Shown here: positions 32,334 through 39,912 of the stretch, piece after piece
How the letters are laid out: every line of letters starts with the position of its first letter
Numbering within the stretch: the first letter of the stretch is position 1
Made by a program: the position numbers and the translations under genes
Notes under the pieces: generated by a model
Database searches by the model: none
Seen by the model: only the letters and a program-made list of their open reading frames with translations
Told to the model about the DNA's origin: nothing
Assembly: GCF_016758195.1 (NCBI RefSeq)
Contig: NZ_QYAC01000006.1
Coordinates: 248,001 to 312,000 of the forward strand
Source: Leucobacter chromiireducens subsp. solipictus
GTDB taxonomy: Bacteria; Actinomycetota; Actinomycetes; Actinomycetales; Microbacteriaceae
DNA length: 64,000 nucleotides
Direction: 5' to 3'

Positions 32334-32777
32334 ATGCCACGCCCGTATCCACCAGAGTTCCGTGCACGCGCAAACGCGCTCGTCCGCGAGGGCCGACAGG
32401 TCACGCAAACCGCTGCAGACCTTGGCATCCACGAGGTCACGCTGCATTCCTGGCTCCGTCAAGACGATATAGATTGTGGCCGCAGACCTGGTAGATCTAG
32501 CAGCGGAGACGCTGAGTTGCGAGCAGCACGACGCCGAATCAGACAGCTCGAGCAGGAGCTTGAGATCGTGAAACTGGCATCGAAATGGCTCTCCGAGGAG
32601 GAACGCGTTGACCCAAAGGGCGCACCCGGTGATCGATCGTCTCGTCGACACCGGGGCACCCGTGGAGACCTGCTGCCGACTCTTGGGTGTCTCCAGGCAG
32701 GGCTATTACAGATACCGGAAACGTCCCACGAGCGCCACGCAATTGCGGAGGCAGTAGCTCACGGGTCTGATTCGTGA
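32334..32777 (+). CDS. IS3-family transposase OrfA
   Basis: A helix-turn-helix DNA-binding protein, 147 aa in the open frame: MPRPYPPEFRARANALVREGRQVTQTAADLGIHEVTLHSWLRQDD, then a leucine-zipper-like segment RIRQLEQELEIVKLASKWLSEEERVD. Family members end about residue 100, so the last 45 residues here overlap orfB in another frame and are probably an extension. It recognises the IS ends for transposition. Confidence 0.85.
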   Translation: MPRPYPPEFRARANALVREGRQVTQTAADLGIHEVTLHSWLRQDDIDCGRRPGRSSSGDAELRAARRRIRQLEQELEIVKLASKWLSEEERVDPKGAPGDRSSRRHRGTRGDLLPTLGCLQAGLLQIPETSHERHAIAEAVAHGSDS

Positions 32778-33489
32778 AATTCACACGGCCTCCCGCGGAA
32801 CGTACGGCTACCGGCGCATTCATGCTGAGCTCACCATTGGGATGGAGATCCCGTGTTCGAGTCGACTGATCTCAGTACTGATGACTCGGGGCGCGATGTA
32901 CGGGCTTCCGGGCCCGACTCGGGTGAAGCGACTGAAAGTGGTGGCTACTGCTGATGATCTCGTGCATCGCAAGTTCCACCGGCTGTCGCCGGACGAGCTC
33001 TGGGTGACGGATATCACGGAGCATCCCACACGGGAAGGAAAAGTGTTTTGCGCGGCCGTACTTGACGCGTGTAGCCGGAAGATGGTGGGATGGGCGATCG
33101 ATTCCAAGCAAGATTCAACGCTCGTGGTGAATGCCCTCGACATGGCGCTTCGCGCGCGAGAACCTGCCCCTGGTGGCATCGTCCACGCTGACCATGGAGT
33201 CCAGTTCACCTCGTGGGCGTTCACCCAGAAGGTCCGCTCTGCAGGGCTTCTGCCGTCGTTCGGAACCGTCGGTGATGCCCTTGATAACGCGATGATGGAA
33301 TCGTTCTGGTCATCGATGCAGATTGAGTTGCTGAACCGGAAGAAATGGAGAACGCGGATTGAGCTCGCGAATGCGATATTCGAGTACATCGAGGTGTTCA
33401 CCAATCGCAGACGAAGGCATTCGTCGTTGGGTTATCGAACGCCCACGGACTTCGATCTCGCTCTCTCAAAGCAGTTGACATCCGCCTGA
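32608..33489 (+). pseudogene. IS3-family transposase OrfB (DDE), interrupted by an amber codon
   Basis: The frame begins at TTG 32608 with GAGGAGG upstream (32595-32601) and reads VIDRLVDTGAPVETCCRLLGVSRQGYYRYRKRP, then hits TAG at 32755-32757 (LRRQ-stop-LTGLIREIHTASRGTYGYRR). Relatives I recall carry Trp (TGG) there, so a single G-to-A change would explain it. The rest is intact and holds the DDE catalytic triad: WVTDIT (Asp), HADHGVQF (Asp) and ESFW (Glu). Unless read through, the product is truncated at 49 residues. An ATG at 32842 could give a 215-aa C-terminal fragment. Confidence 0.85.
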
Positions 33490-33505
33490 AGCTAGCGACC
33501 GGGAC

Positions 33506-33560
33506 TGGAAACCAAACTGTAGGTCAGGTCAAACTGTCACCTAAACGTGCATCAGACCCG
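33506..33560 (-). repeat. IS right terminal inverted repeat
   Basis: Inverted partner of 32236-32290. Its outer end finishes with the G that also begins the GAA codon of the truncated CPBP gene. Confidence 0.9.
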
Positions 33561-33562
33561 AA

Positions 33563-33967
33563 GTGTTGACGCGTGGATTCGTGGTTCAGCTGCTCCGTCG
33601 TGCCGGCTACCGCGAAATCGCGGTAGCCACGGTGTCCGCCGCGATCTTCTCAGCGTTGCACGCGGGCAACCTGCTGAACGGCCAGGGAGTGCTCACTACC
33701 GTCATCCAACTGGTCTACACCTTCGCGTTCGGGATCCTGATGTACCTGACGCTGCGCGTCACTGGAAACCTGGTGTGGCCGATCCTGCTGCACGCTGCGA
33801 CCGATCCGTCGACGGCGCTGATGGCCAGCTTCCCGCGGGACGGCGGGCTTGAGATCGTCGCCGGTCTGGGAAACTTCTTCGTGATCGGCACAGGGTTGAT
33901 CCTGCTCTGCTTCATTCGGGGTCATGTGGAACCGGAGCTCCCGATCGGCGAGCGCCGCGCTGCCTAA
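33563..33967 (+). pseudogene. CPBP-family intramembrane protease, 5'-truncated remnant
   Basis: The frame reads GAA-GTG-TTG-ACG-CGT, i.e. (E)VLTRGFVVQLLRRAGY, from the second Glu of the EExxxR motif, then SALHAGNLL (metal-type His motif) and LVWPILLHAATDPST, and ends normally at 33967. The N-terminal half with its membrane helices is absent: the IS right end falls immediately upstream and no matching sequence lies left of the IS. So the gene is a 3' remnant. Intact CPBP (Abi) proteins are membrane proteases or bacteriocin-immunity proteins. Confidence 0.8.
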
Positions 33968-34006
33968 GATCGGGCCCCGTCCGTGCGGTCTCCAGGACGC
34001 AGACAG

Positions 34007-34045
34007 CAGAGCGGGGGCCACCCCCATGGGCTGGCCCCCGCTCTG
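34007..34045. terminator. Bidirectional hairpin between CPBP remnant and GlsB-like gene
   Basis: CAGAGCGGGGGCCA and TGGCCCCCGCTCTG form a perfect 14-bp stem with an 11-base loop, in the gap between convergent genes. Confidence 0.75.
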
Positions 34046-34064
34046 GACTGCGCTGTGCTGTGCG

Positions 34065-34334
34065 CTAGTTCGCCCGCTTCTTACCGCCCGTGATCAGGCC
34101 GTAGAGCAGGAGGACGATGATCGAACCGCCGATGGCCAGCAGCCACGACGACAGCGACCAGAACGAGCCGAGGTCGGCGTTGAAGAGCATGCCGCCGAGC
34201 CAGCCGCCGAGCATCGCGCCGACGACGCCGAGCAGCATCGTGACGAACCAGCCGCCGCCGTGCTCGCCGGGGAGGATCGCTTTCGCGATTGCACCCGCGA
34301 TCAGTCCGAGAATCAGAAATGCGAAGAAACCCAT
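34065..34334 (-). CDS. GlsB/YeaQ/YmgE-family stress-response membrane protein
   Basis: 89 aa from the ATG at 34334 (GAAAGGGG upstream). Three membrane segments with the family pattern MGFFAFLILGLIAGAIAKAILPGEHGGGWFVTMLLGVVGAMLGGWLGG, then a third span and a basic tail GGKKRAN. These small transglycosylase-associated proteins are induced by stress and sit in the membrane; mechanism is unknown. Confidence 0.9.
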   Translation of the reverse strand: MGFFAFLILGLIAGAIAKAILPGEHGGGWFVTMLLGVVGAMLGGWLGGMLFNADLGSFWSLSSWLLAIGGSIIVLLLYGLITGGKKRAN

Positions 34335-34474
34335 GGTCCAGCCCCTTTCTTCCGTCCGAGCGAAATCCACCCGGTGTGGTGACGAGATTAGTCCTGATCA
34401 CGACACCTCGCTAGGGCTTGCGCCGAGTGGTGCCGATTCGATATGGAGCGGCGACCTGAAAGATACCCGTCGGA

Positions 34475-34510
34475 TCGTGGGATCGTGGGATCGTCGGATT
34501 GTCGGCGCAT
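34475..34510. repeat. Short tandem repeat (9-bp units)
   Basis: Units gatcgtggg/gatcgtcgg repeat about four times in the 196-base gap between the GlsB-like gene and yggS. Confidence 0.7.
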
Positions 34511-34530
34511 CGCTCGGATCCGGTGCCGCG

Positions 34531-35328
34531 CTACGCGTGATCCTCGGTTGCCATCTCCGGCCAGTACTCGGAGTCGGGCGTCTGCCGTTTCCCGAAGATC
34601 GCCTGGCCCACGCGCACGCAGGTCGCGCCCTCCTCGATGGCGACCTCGTAGTCGCCGGACATGCCCATGGAGAGCCCCGCGTCGCCGAGGAGATCAGGAT
34701 CGGTCTCGCGGAGGCGATCGCGGAGGGTGCGTAGCCGCACGAAGCACTCGCGGACGCGAGGCACATCGCTGCTGAAGATTGCGAGCGTCATCAGGCCGCG
34801 GACGCGCAGGGAGGAGAATTGGGGCAGCTCGCGCAAGAACGCCTCGGTGTCTTCGGGCGCGAGGCCGTACTTCTGGGGTTCAGCCGAGGTATTGACCTGC
34901 ACAAACACGTCCAGGGATCGGCCGGCGGCCTGCAGTCTCCGGTCGAGGGCGGCAGCGGCGCGCAGGTTATCGAGTGCCTGGAACTCGGAAGCGAACGCGG
35001 CCACGTCGCGGGCCTTATTGGTCTGAAGGTGGCCGATCACGGACCAGGCCACGCCGAGATCCGCGAGGTTCGTGGACTTCCGCTTCGCCTCCTGGACCTT
35101 GTTTTCGCCGAGCTCGCGGCAGCCTGCCTGCACGGCGAGGCGCACGCGATCCTCGGGCACGGTCTTACTCACGGGCAGCAAGCGAACCTCATGGGGGTTG
35201 CGCCCCACCCGCTCGGCGGCCGCGGCGATGCGGCCGCGCACCTCGGCGATGTTCTGCACGAACTCGGTCACGGAGGTCGCGGTCGGGAAGTCGTGCACCG
35301 GAAGCTCGGCGTCAAGCTCGTTTGTCAT
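34531..35328 (-). CDS. yggS: YggS-family PLP-binding protein
   Basis: 265 aa, TIM-barrel alanine-racemase N-terminal fold without the C-terminal domain. The PLP lysine is in LLPVSKTVPE (about residue 54), GENKVQEAK, WSVIGHLQTNKA and SMGMSGDYEVAIEEG carry the remaining cofactor contacts. It buffers and distributes PLP rather than catalysing a fixed reaction (PLP homeostasis protein, PLPHP). Start at the ATG 35328 gives an N-terminal extension of about 20 residues; a start nearer FVQNIAEVR is possible. Confidence 0.92.
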   Translation of the reverse strand: MTNELDAELPVHDFPTATSVTEFVQNIAEVRGRIAAAAERVGRNPHEVRLLPVSKTVPEDRVRLAVQAGCRELGENKVQEAKRKSTNLADLGVAWSVIGHLQTNKARDVAAFASEFQALDNLRAAAALDRRLQAAGRSLDVFVQVNTSAEPQKYGLAPEDTEAFLRELPQFSSLRVRGLMTLAIFSSDVPRVRECFVRLRTLRDRLRETDPDLLGDAGLSMGMSGDYEVAIEEGATCVRVGQAIFGKRQTPDSEYWPEMATEDHA

Positions 35329-35463
35329 AGGTCAAACACTATCAGTGTCTGGCCAGGGGCGCCAGATCCCGCCACGGACGGCCGCGGTCGGGTTTGACCC
35401 GGGCCCTCGGACTGGCCTAGCCTGGCGACGAAGCCTTCGCGCTTCGGGCTGCTCGGCAGCCAC

Positions 35464-35533
35464 GGTGGGGTGACCGAATGGCAGGTTGCGGCCCGCAAGG
35501 CCGTGTATGCAGGTTCGACTCCTGCACCCACCT
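35464..35533 (+). tRNA. tRNA-Cys (anticodon GCA), atypical
   Basis: 70 bases folding as a cloverleaf: acceptor GGTGGGG with ACCCACC, D-stem ACC/GGT, anticodon stem GCGGC/GCCGT, anticodon GCA at 35495-35497, T-arm GCAGG-TTCGACT-CCTGC. The discriminator is T35533, as expected for tRNA-Cys. Three oddities are visible: position 33 is C instead of the near-universal U, position 38 is G (so 32 and 38 could pair and shrink the loop), and acceptor pair 7-66 is a G-A mismatch. CCA is not encoded. It could still be functional, but it may be a degenerate copy. Confidence 0.75.
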
Positions 35534-35668
35534 CTGGATACTGCAATTTCGGTGCGGTGACGCGCAGCTCGCGAGCGATCCGGTGGTGTGCGTTCGCGCG
35601 CATGCCCGCGCTCGCTACACTGCAAGAACTGCCGGATCGGCAGGATCATGCAGAGAGATGGGGCTCCC

Positions 35669-36025
35669 ATGCGTCGTACGAAGATCATCACCGCCACCCT
35701 TGCCGCGGCCGCGCTGTTCGCCCTCACGGGGTGCGCCTCGAGCGCCAGTTTTGTCGGCACCTGGACCGGCTCCGGCAGCGAGGCACCCCAGCTGGAGATC
35801 GCCGAGGACGGCGAGTTCTCGGGAACCGACGGCTGCAATCGCCTCATGGGCAAGGCCGAGATCGCCGATGACACCCTCGAGTTCGGGCAGTTCGCGAGCA
35901 CGCGCAAGTTCTGCGAGGACGTGGACACCTGGCTGTCCACCGCGGGGAGCGCAACCGTGTCGGGCGACACCCTGACCGTCCTCGACGCCGACGGGAAAGA
36001 AGTCGGGACGCTCACCCGGCAATAG
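35669..36025 (+). CDS. META-domain (HslJ-like) lipoprotein
   Basis: 118 aa from the ATG at 35669; the frame is open upstream but the signal peptide begins here. MRRTKIITATLAAAALFALTGC has a lipobox at LTGC. The mature part is a compact META-type domain: FVGTWTGSGSEAPQLEIAEDGEFSGTDGCNRLMGKAEI, then EFGQFASTRKFCED. Two Cys (GCNRL and KFCED) could form a disulfide. Such proteins sit on the outer face of the membrane; relatives include heat-shock or antibiotic-resistance associated HslJ, with unknown biochemistry. Confidence 0.85.
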   Translation: MRRTKIITATLAAAALFALTGCASSASFVGTWTGSGSEAPQLEIAEDGEFSGTDGCNRLMGKAEIADDTLEFGQFASTRKFCEDVDTWLSTAGSATVSGDTLTVLDADGKEVGTLTRQ

Positions 36026-36324
36026 CTCGAATCGGCGCGTACCCCGCTGCCGCGCCGCCGTGCTGCCGCGCTGCCGCGCAGGGCGGCAGTGCGGCAGGGC
36101 GGCAGGGCACCGCGGCGTCGCGCCCGGCTGCCGCGGTCACGAACCCACAGGAGATCCTGCGCGCTTGCGCCGGATCGGGCGAAAATCTCCGAGGTTTTCG
36201 TGAATCTCCGAGGCTTTCGTGGATCTCCGAGGCGTTGGTGGGTGCGAAACGCGCCGCGGGCGGCGGGCATGGGCGCGGCCGGGCGGGGTGCGTGGACAAC
36301 ACGTTCGCACACCCCACCGGGGGT
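36026..36324. other. Intergenic region with 19-bp repeat units
   Basis: The gap between the META lipoprotein and leuA (convergent) has no gene. It contains ctgccgcgc/ggcggcag short repeats around 36060-36110, one inverted 19-bp unit at 36137-36155 and three direct 19-bp units at 36185-36241. Confidence 0.7.
36137..36241. repeat. 19-bp repeat family, locus A
   Basis: One copy on the minus strand (tcacgaacccacaggagat, 36137-36155), then three tandem copies on the plus strand of the pattern atctccgaggctttcgtgg at 36185-36203, 36204-36222 and 36223-36241. The same unit recurs at 43012-43097, in the same minus-then-plus order. Confidence 0.8.
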
Positions 36325-38145
36325 CTACGCCGCGTGTGCTGCGCGGATCACCGCCGCGAGGCTCGCCCCGAGCACCGAGGGGGACGTTCCCGCGGCCCAA
36401 CCGGTCCCGCCCGCGGTGCGGTACTCGATCAGCGTCAGTGCCGCACTCTCCGCGCCCGCGCCCACGCTGGTCTGGTGGAGGCCGAGCACCTCGAGCGCGA
36501 TCCCGCGGTCCCCGAGCGCCGCCACGAGGGCCGCGACCGGGCCGTCCGCGTGCGTCTCGTGCGTGCTCGCCACCCCGTCGACGGAGAGCGTGACGCGCGT
36601 GTGGGCGCCCGTGGCGGAGTCGCCGGACTCGTGGGCGTCGAGCATGACCCGCGACCCGGTGGTGCCGGTCGCCAGGAACTCCCGCTCAAAGATTTCCCAC
36701 AGCGCGGCCGCGTCCACCTCGGTGCCGTGCGCGTCGGTGTGCGCCTGCACGCGCCGGGCCAGCTCGATCTGGAAGCGGCGCGGCAGCTCGATCCCGTACG
36801 CGGTTTCGAGCAGGTACGCGATGCCACCCTTCCCGGACTGCGAGTTCACGCGGATCACGGCGTCGTAGTTGCGGCCCAGGTCTGCCGGGTCGATCGGCAG
36901 GTAGGGGACCCGCCACTCGAGCGCGTCCTCGGCAACCCCGGTGGCCGCCGCGCGTTCGCGATGTTCGGCGAAGCCCTTCTTGATCGCGTCCTGGTGCGTC
37001 CCGCTGAACGCCGTGTGCACGAGGTCCCCGACGTAGGGGTGGCGGGGGTGGATCTCGATCCGGTTCGCGTGTTCCACGGTGCGCCGGATCTCGTCGATAT
37101 CCGAGAAGTCGATCATCGGGTCGATGCCCTGCGCGTGCAGGTTCAAGGCGAGCGTCGCGATGTCGACGTTGCCCGTGCGCTCCCCGTTGCCGAAGATGCA
37201 CCCTTCCACGCGCTGCGCTCCCGCGAGGACGGCGAGTTCCGCGCACGCGATTCCCGTGCCGCGGTCATTGTGCGGGTGCACGGACAGGATCACGCTGTCC
37301 CGCCGCGCGAGATTGCGGTGCATGTACTCGATTTGGTCGGCGTACACGTTGGGGGTGGCGATCTCGACGGTGGCGGGAAGGTTCAGGATCACGGGGCGAT
37401 CCGGCGTCGCGTCCCAGAGCGAGGTCATCGCGTCGCACACCTCGAGTGCGTAGTCGGGCTCGGTGAGGTTGAACACCTCGGGGGAGAACTCGAAGCGAAC
37501 GTTCGGCAGATCGCCGGCGTAGTGGAGCACGTCGCGCCCGCCGGAGAGGATGAGCTCGGTGAGCGCGGCGCGATCCTTCCCGAGCACCGTGTCGCGCCAC
37601 GTGGGCGCGGTCGCGGTGTACATGTGGATCACCACGGGGTTCCGGATCCCGCGGATCGACTCCACGGTGCGCTCGATGAGGTCGCGGCGCGCGGGCGTGA
37701 ACACGACGATGGTGACGTGCTCGGGTGCGATGTCGGTGTCGGCGATGAGTCGCACAAAGTCGTAGTCGGTCTGCGACGCGGAGGGGTAGCCGACCTCGAT
37801 CTCGGTGTAGCCCATGGCGACCATCAGTTCGAAGAAGCGGCGCTTGCGCGCGGGATCCATCGGTTCGGCGAGGGCCTGATTGCCGTCGCGGAGATCCACG
37901 GGAACCCAGAGCGGCGCCTCGCTCAGCCTGGCGCTCGGCCAGGCGCGCTCGGTGAGTGGGATCTCGACGCGGGAGTACGCGTCGCGGTAGCGGTGTGACG
38001 GCATGGCCGAGTGGCGCTGCCGGTTCCAGTGCGGCGCGTGCGGCGGGACGGGGCCGGCCGGCGTGCGGATGCTGGGGAACGGGGTGCTGGCGGCGCTGGC
38101 TCCTGTGGTGCCGGATCGGGTGGCGAGAGGTGTGGGGTGCGTCAT
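36325..38145 (-). CDS. leuA: 2-isopropylmalate synthase
   Basis: 606 aa, a type-2 LeuA. The DRE-TIM barrel begins with [27 protein letters not shown], and the metal/substrate segments HPHNDRGTG and [11 protein letters not shown] are intact; the C-terminal half carries the regulatory LeuA dimer domain for leucine inhibition ([27 protein letters not shown]). The N-terminal extension [21 protein letters not shown] is normal for actinobacterial LeuA and supports the ATG at 38145. It condenses acetyl-CoA with 2-ketoisovalerate, the first committed step of leucine synthesis. A leucine-rich leader peptide and hairpin upstream suggest attenuation control. Confidence 0.95.
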   Translation of the reverse strand: MTHPTPLATRSGTTGASAASTPFPSIRTPAGPVPPHAPHWNRQRHSAMPSHRYRDAYSRVEIPLTERAWPSARLSEAPLWVPVDLRDGNQALAEPMDPARKRRFFELMVAMGYTEIEVGYPSASQTDYDFVRLIADTDIAPEHVTIVVFTPARRDLIERTVESIRGIRNPVVIHMYTATAPTWRDTVLGKDRAALTELILSGGRDVLHYAGDLPNVRFEFSPEVFNLTEPDYALEVCDAMTSLWDATPDRPVILNLPATVEIATPNVYADQIEYMHRNLARRDSVILSVHPHNDRGTGIACAELAVLAGAQRVEGCIFGNGERTGNVDIATLALNLHAQGIDPMIDFSDIDEIRRTVEHANRIEIHPRHPYVGDLVHTAFSGTHQDAIKKGFAEHRERAAATGVAEDALEWRVPYLPIDPADLGRNYDAVIRVNSQSGKGGIAYLLETAYGIELPRRFQIELARRVQAHTDAHGTEVDAAALWEIFEREFLATGTTGSRVMLDAHESGDSATGAHTRVTLSVDGVASTHETHADGPVAALVAALGDRGIALEVLGLHQTSVGAGAESAALTLIEYRTAGGTGWAAGTSPSVLGASLAAVIRAAHAA

Positions 38146-38187
38146 GCGGGTGCTCCTTCGTGCGGGTGGGGACCGGCACGTCAGACT

Positions 38188-38224
38188 CCACGACGGGGAG
38201 CCGGTCGGTCAGGCCCCGTCGTGG
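38188..38224 (-). promoter_or_regulatory. Candidate leuA attenuator hairpin
   Basis: CCACGACGGGG and CCCCGTCGTGG form a perfect 11-bp stem with a 15-base loop in the leuA leader, 43 bases before the leuA start. The 5' arm overlaps the last codons of the leader peptide (positions 38214-38224), so a ribosome stalled at the Leu codons would control whether it forms. There is no U-run, as is common in actinobacteria. Confidence 0.6.
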
Positions 38225-38253
38225 CGGAGAAGGAGGAGGGTGCGCAGTGGCAT
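38209..38253 (-). CDS. leuL: Putative leucine leader peptide of leuA
   Basis: A 14-codon open frame, MPLRTLLLLRHDGA, ATG at 38253-38251 and TGA at 38211-38209. Five of 14 residues are Leu, with four in a row. It stands 63 bases before leuA, with the hairpin at 38188-38224 overlapping its end. This is the layout of ribosome-mediated attenuation, known for leu and other amino-acid operons in actinobacteria such as leuA in Corynebacterium. No strong ribosome site precedes it, so the leader may be translated from a near-leaderless transcript. Confidence 0.65.
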   Translation of the reverse strand: MPLRTLLLLRHDGA

Positions 38254-38271
38254 GTGAGCTACGGTAGCACA

Positions 38272-38294
38272 ACTCCTCAGACAAGTTGAGGAGT
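38272..38294. promoter_or_regulatory. Inverted repeat, candidate GntR/FadR-type operator
   Basis: ACTCCTCA (38272-38279) and TGAGGAGT (38287-38294) are perfect inverted copies with a 7-base spacer. The site lies between the divergent leuA leader and the GntR-family gene, 43 bases before the regulator's ATG. Confidence 0.6.
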
Positions 38295-38336
38295 GGTAGA
38301 GTGTGGTCTGAATATCTGCCCACCGAAGGAGTCGCC

Positions 38337-39005
38337 ATGACGCAGCTGCGCCGAGCCCCCCTTGCGGATCAAGCCGCCGAACTGCTGCTCGAACGCGTGC
38401 GCGCGGGGGAGTGGCAGCTCGGCGAAAAGCTCCCGGGGGAGACCACGCTCGCCCCGCAACTCGGCGTGGGGCGCTCCACGGTTCGCGAGGCGATACGGCA
38501 ACTTGCCGGGCGCGGGGTGCTCGCCTCGCGCCAGGGAGCCGGCGTGTTCGTGACCGCGCTCGACGCGCGCGAGGACTGGGACGCCGTGCTGCTCCGCGCG
38601 GACATCGTGTCGGTGATCGAGGCGCGTGCCGCCATCGAAACGGAGGCCGCCGCGCTCGCCGCGGAACGTCGCACGCCCGCCGATCTGCGCACGATCCGGC
38701 GCGCCCTCGCACACCGCGCCGTGCACCGCAGCGACCTGGGCGACCACGTCGACGCCGACACCGCGTTCCACCGCAGCATCGTCGCGGCCGCGCACAACCC
38801 GATCCTGCTCGAACTCTTCGACGGGTTCACGCCGCGCGTGCGCCAGGCCATGATCGAGATGCTTCGCATCCGTGTGACCTTCGGGAGCGACGCCGACCAC
38901 GATGCCCACGTCGATCTGGCCGACGCCGTCGCCGCGCGCGACACCGGGCGCGCGGCCGCCCTGAGCCGCGACCACCTCCGATCCCTGAAAGAGAACCTCG
39001 CATGA
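38337..39005 (+). CDS. FadR-type GntR transcriptional regulator
   Basis: 222 aa from the ATG at 38337 (GAAGGAG upstream). GntR winged helix at residues 8-70 (QLGEKLPGETTLAPQLGVGRSTVREAIRQLAGRGVLASRQGAGVFV) followed by an FCD all-helical ligand domain with DADTAFHRSIVAAAHNPILLELF and SDADHDAHVDLADAV. Its TGA overlaps the following ATPase ATG by ATGA. The palindrome at 38272-38294 is a likely autoregulatory operator and is also close enough to affect leuA transcription. The ligand is not identifiable. Confidence 0.9.
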   Translation: MTQLRRAPLADQAAELLLERVRAGEWQLGEKLPGETTLAPQLGVGRSTVREAIRQLAGRGVLASRQGAGVFVTALDAREDWDAVLLRADIVSVIEARAAIETEAAALAAERRTPADLRTIRRALAHRAVHRSDLGDHVDADTAFHRSIVAAAHNPILLELFDGFTPRVRQAMIEMLRIRVTFGSDADHDAHVDLADAVAARDTGRAAALSRDHLRSLKENLA

Positions 39006-39850
39006 CCCAGCTCGCCCCCGTCCCGACGGACGCCCGCACCCTCCCCGCCCCGGTGATCGAGCTCGAGGACGTGGTGTTCCGCCGCAACGGGACCGACATT
39101 CTGAGCGGCGTGAGCCTCACGGTGCGCGCGGGGGAGCGCTGGGCCCTGCTGGGCCCCAACGGCGCGGGCAAGAGCACGATTCTGGGGTTCTGCGGGGCGC
39201 AGACCCACCCGAGCTCGGGCACCGTGCGCGTGCTGGGCCAGCGGCTCGGCCGGGTTGATCTGCAGGCCCTGCGACACGAGATCGGGCACGTGAATCCGCG
39301 CCACCCGCTGTCCTCCCCACTGACGGTCCTGGAGGTCGTGCTGACGGGTCTCACCGCGACGATCGAGCTCCCCATGCGCTGGGCCCCGACCCCCGACGAC
39401 ATCGCGCGGGCGGACGCCGTGATCGAGACCGTCGGCCTCGCGCACCGCCGAGACGCGCGCTGGCCGACCATGTCGCAGGGGGAGCGCGGCCGGGCGTTGA
39501 TCGCACGCGCCCTCGTCTCCGAGCCGCGTCTGCTGCTCCTTGACGAACCCACGACGGGCCTCGACGTTGCCTCACGCGAGCAGTTCCTCGAGACCGTCGA
39601 CGCACTCGCGGTGCGTCAGCCCGAGCTCACCACGATCCTCGTGACGCACCACCTCGAAGAACTCCCCGAAACCACGACCCACGCGATCGCGATCTCGCAC
39701 GGGGCGGTCGTCGCGGCCGGGGCCGTGGACGACGTGGTGACCACCGAGGTCATCACCCGCGCCTTCGAGCACCCGATCCGGGTCACGAAGGCGGACGGAC
39801 GCTGGGCCGCCCGCGCCGAGCGCACCCCCAGCCCGGCCCTCGCCGGGTAG
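39002..39850 (+). CDS. Stand-alone ABC-type ATPase
   Basis: 282 aa. Walker A LLGPNGAGKST, the signature as MSQGERGRALIARAL (variant of LSGGQ), Walker B LLLLDEPTTGLD and the H-loop VTHHLEELPETT. No permease or binding protein is next to it, so it is either an orphan subunit of the YlmA type or serves a distant transporter. It is coupled to a GntR regulator (ATGA overlap). Confidence 0.88.
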   Translation: MTQLAPVPTDARTLPAPVIELEDVVFRRNGTDILSGVSLTVRAGERWALLGPNGAGKSTILGFCGAQTHPSSGTVRVLGQRLGRVDLQALRHEIGHVNPRHPLSSPLTVLEVVLTGLTATIELPMRWAPTPDDIARADAVIETVGLAHRRDARWPTMSQGERGRALIARALVSEPRLLLLDEPTTGLDVASREQFLETVDALAVRQPELTTILVTHHLEELPETTTHAIAISHGAVVAAGAVDDVVTTEVITRAFEHPIRVTKADGRWAARAERTPSPALAG

Positions 39851-39912
39851 GGGGCCCGCGCCGGGCGCGGCCCTGCTCTGTCCCCGCTCCGCGCTACCGG
39901 CCCCGCTCCGCG

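Larger units (their letters stand above)
32236..33560 (+). mobile_element. IS3-family insertion sequence with 55-bp terminal inverted repeats
   Basis: Terminal repeats at 32236-32290 and 33506-33560 match at 53 of 55 positions in inverted orientation, differing only around position 27-29. Between them are an orfA and an orfB of the IS3 family. No target-site duplication is visible: the left flank is ctcattgg, the right flank aagtgttg. The right end lies within the EExxxR codons of a CPBP-protease gene whose N-terminal half is missing on the left side. So insertion was accompanied by deletion or rearrangement. OrfB has an in-frame amber codon, so autonomous transposition is doubtful. Confidence 0.85.

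Noticed and set aside
32755..32757. Pyrrolysine or programmed readthrough at TAG in OrfB
   Set aside because: Nothing in the window supports pyrrolysine decoding; a simple nonsense mutation (TGG to TAG) is enough.
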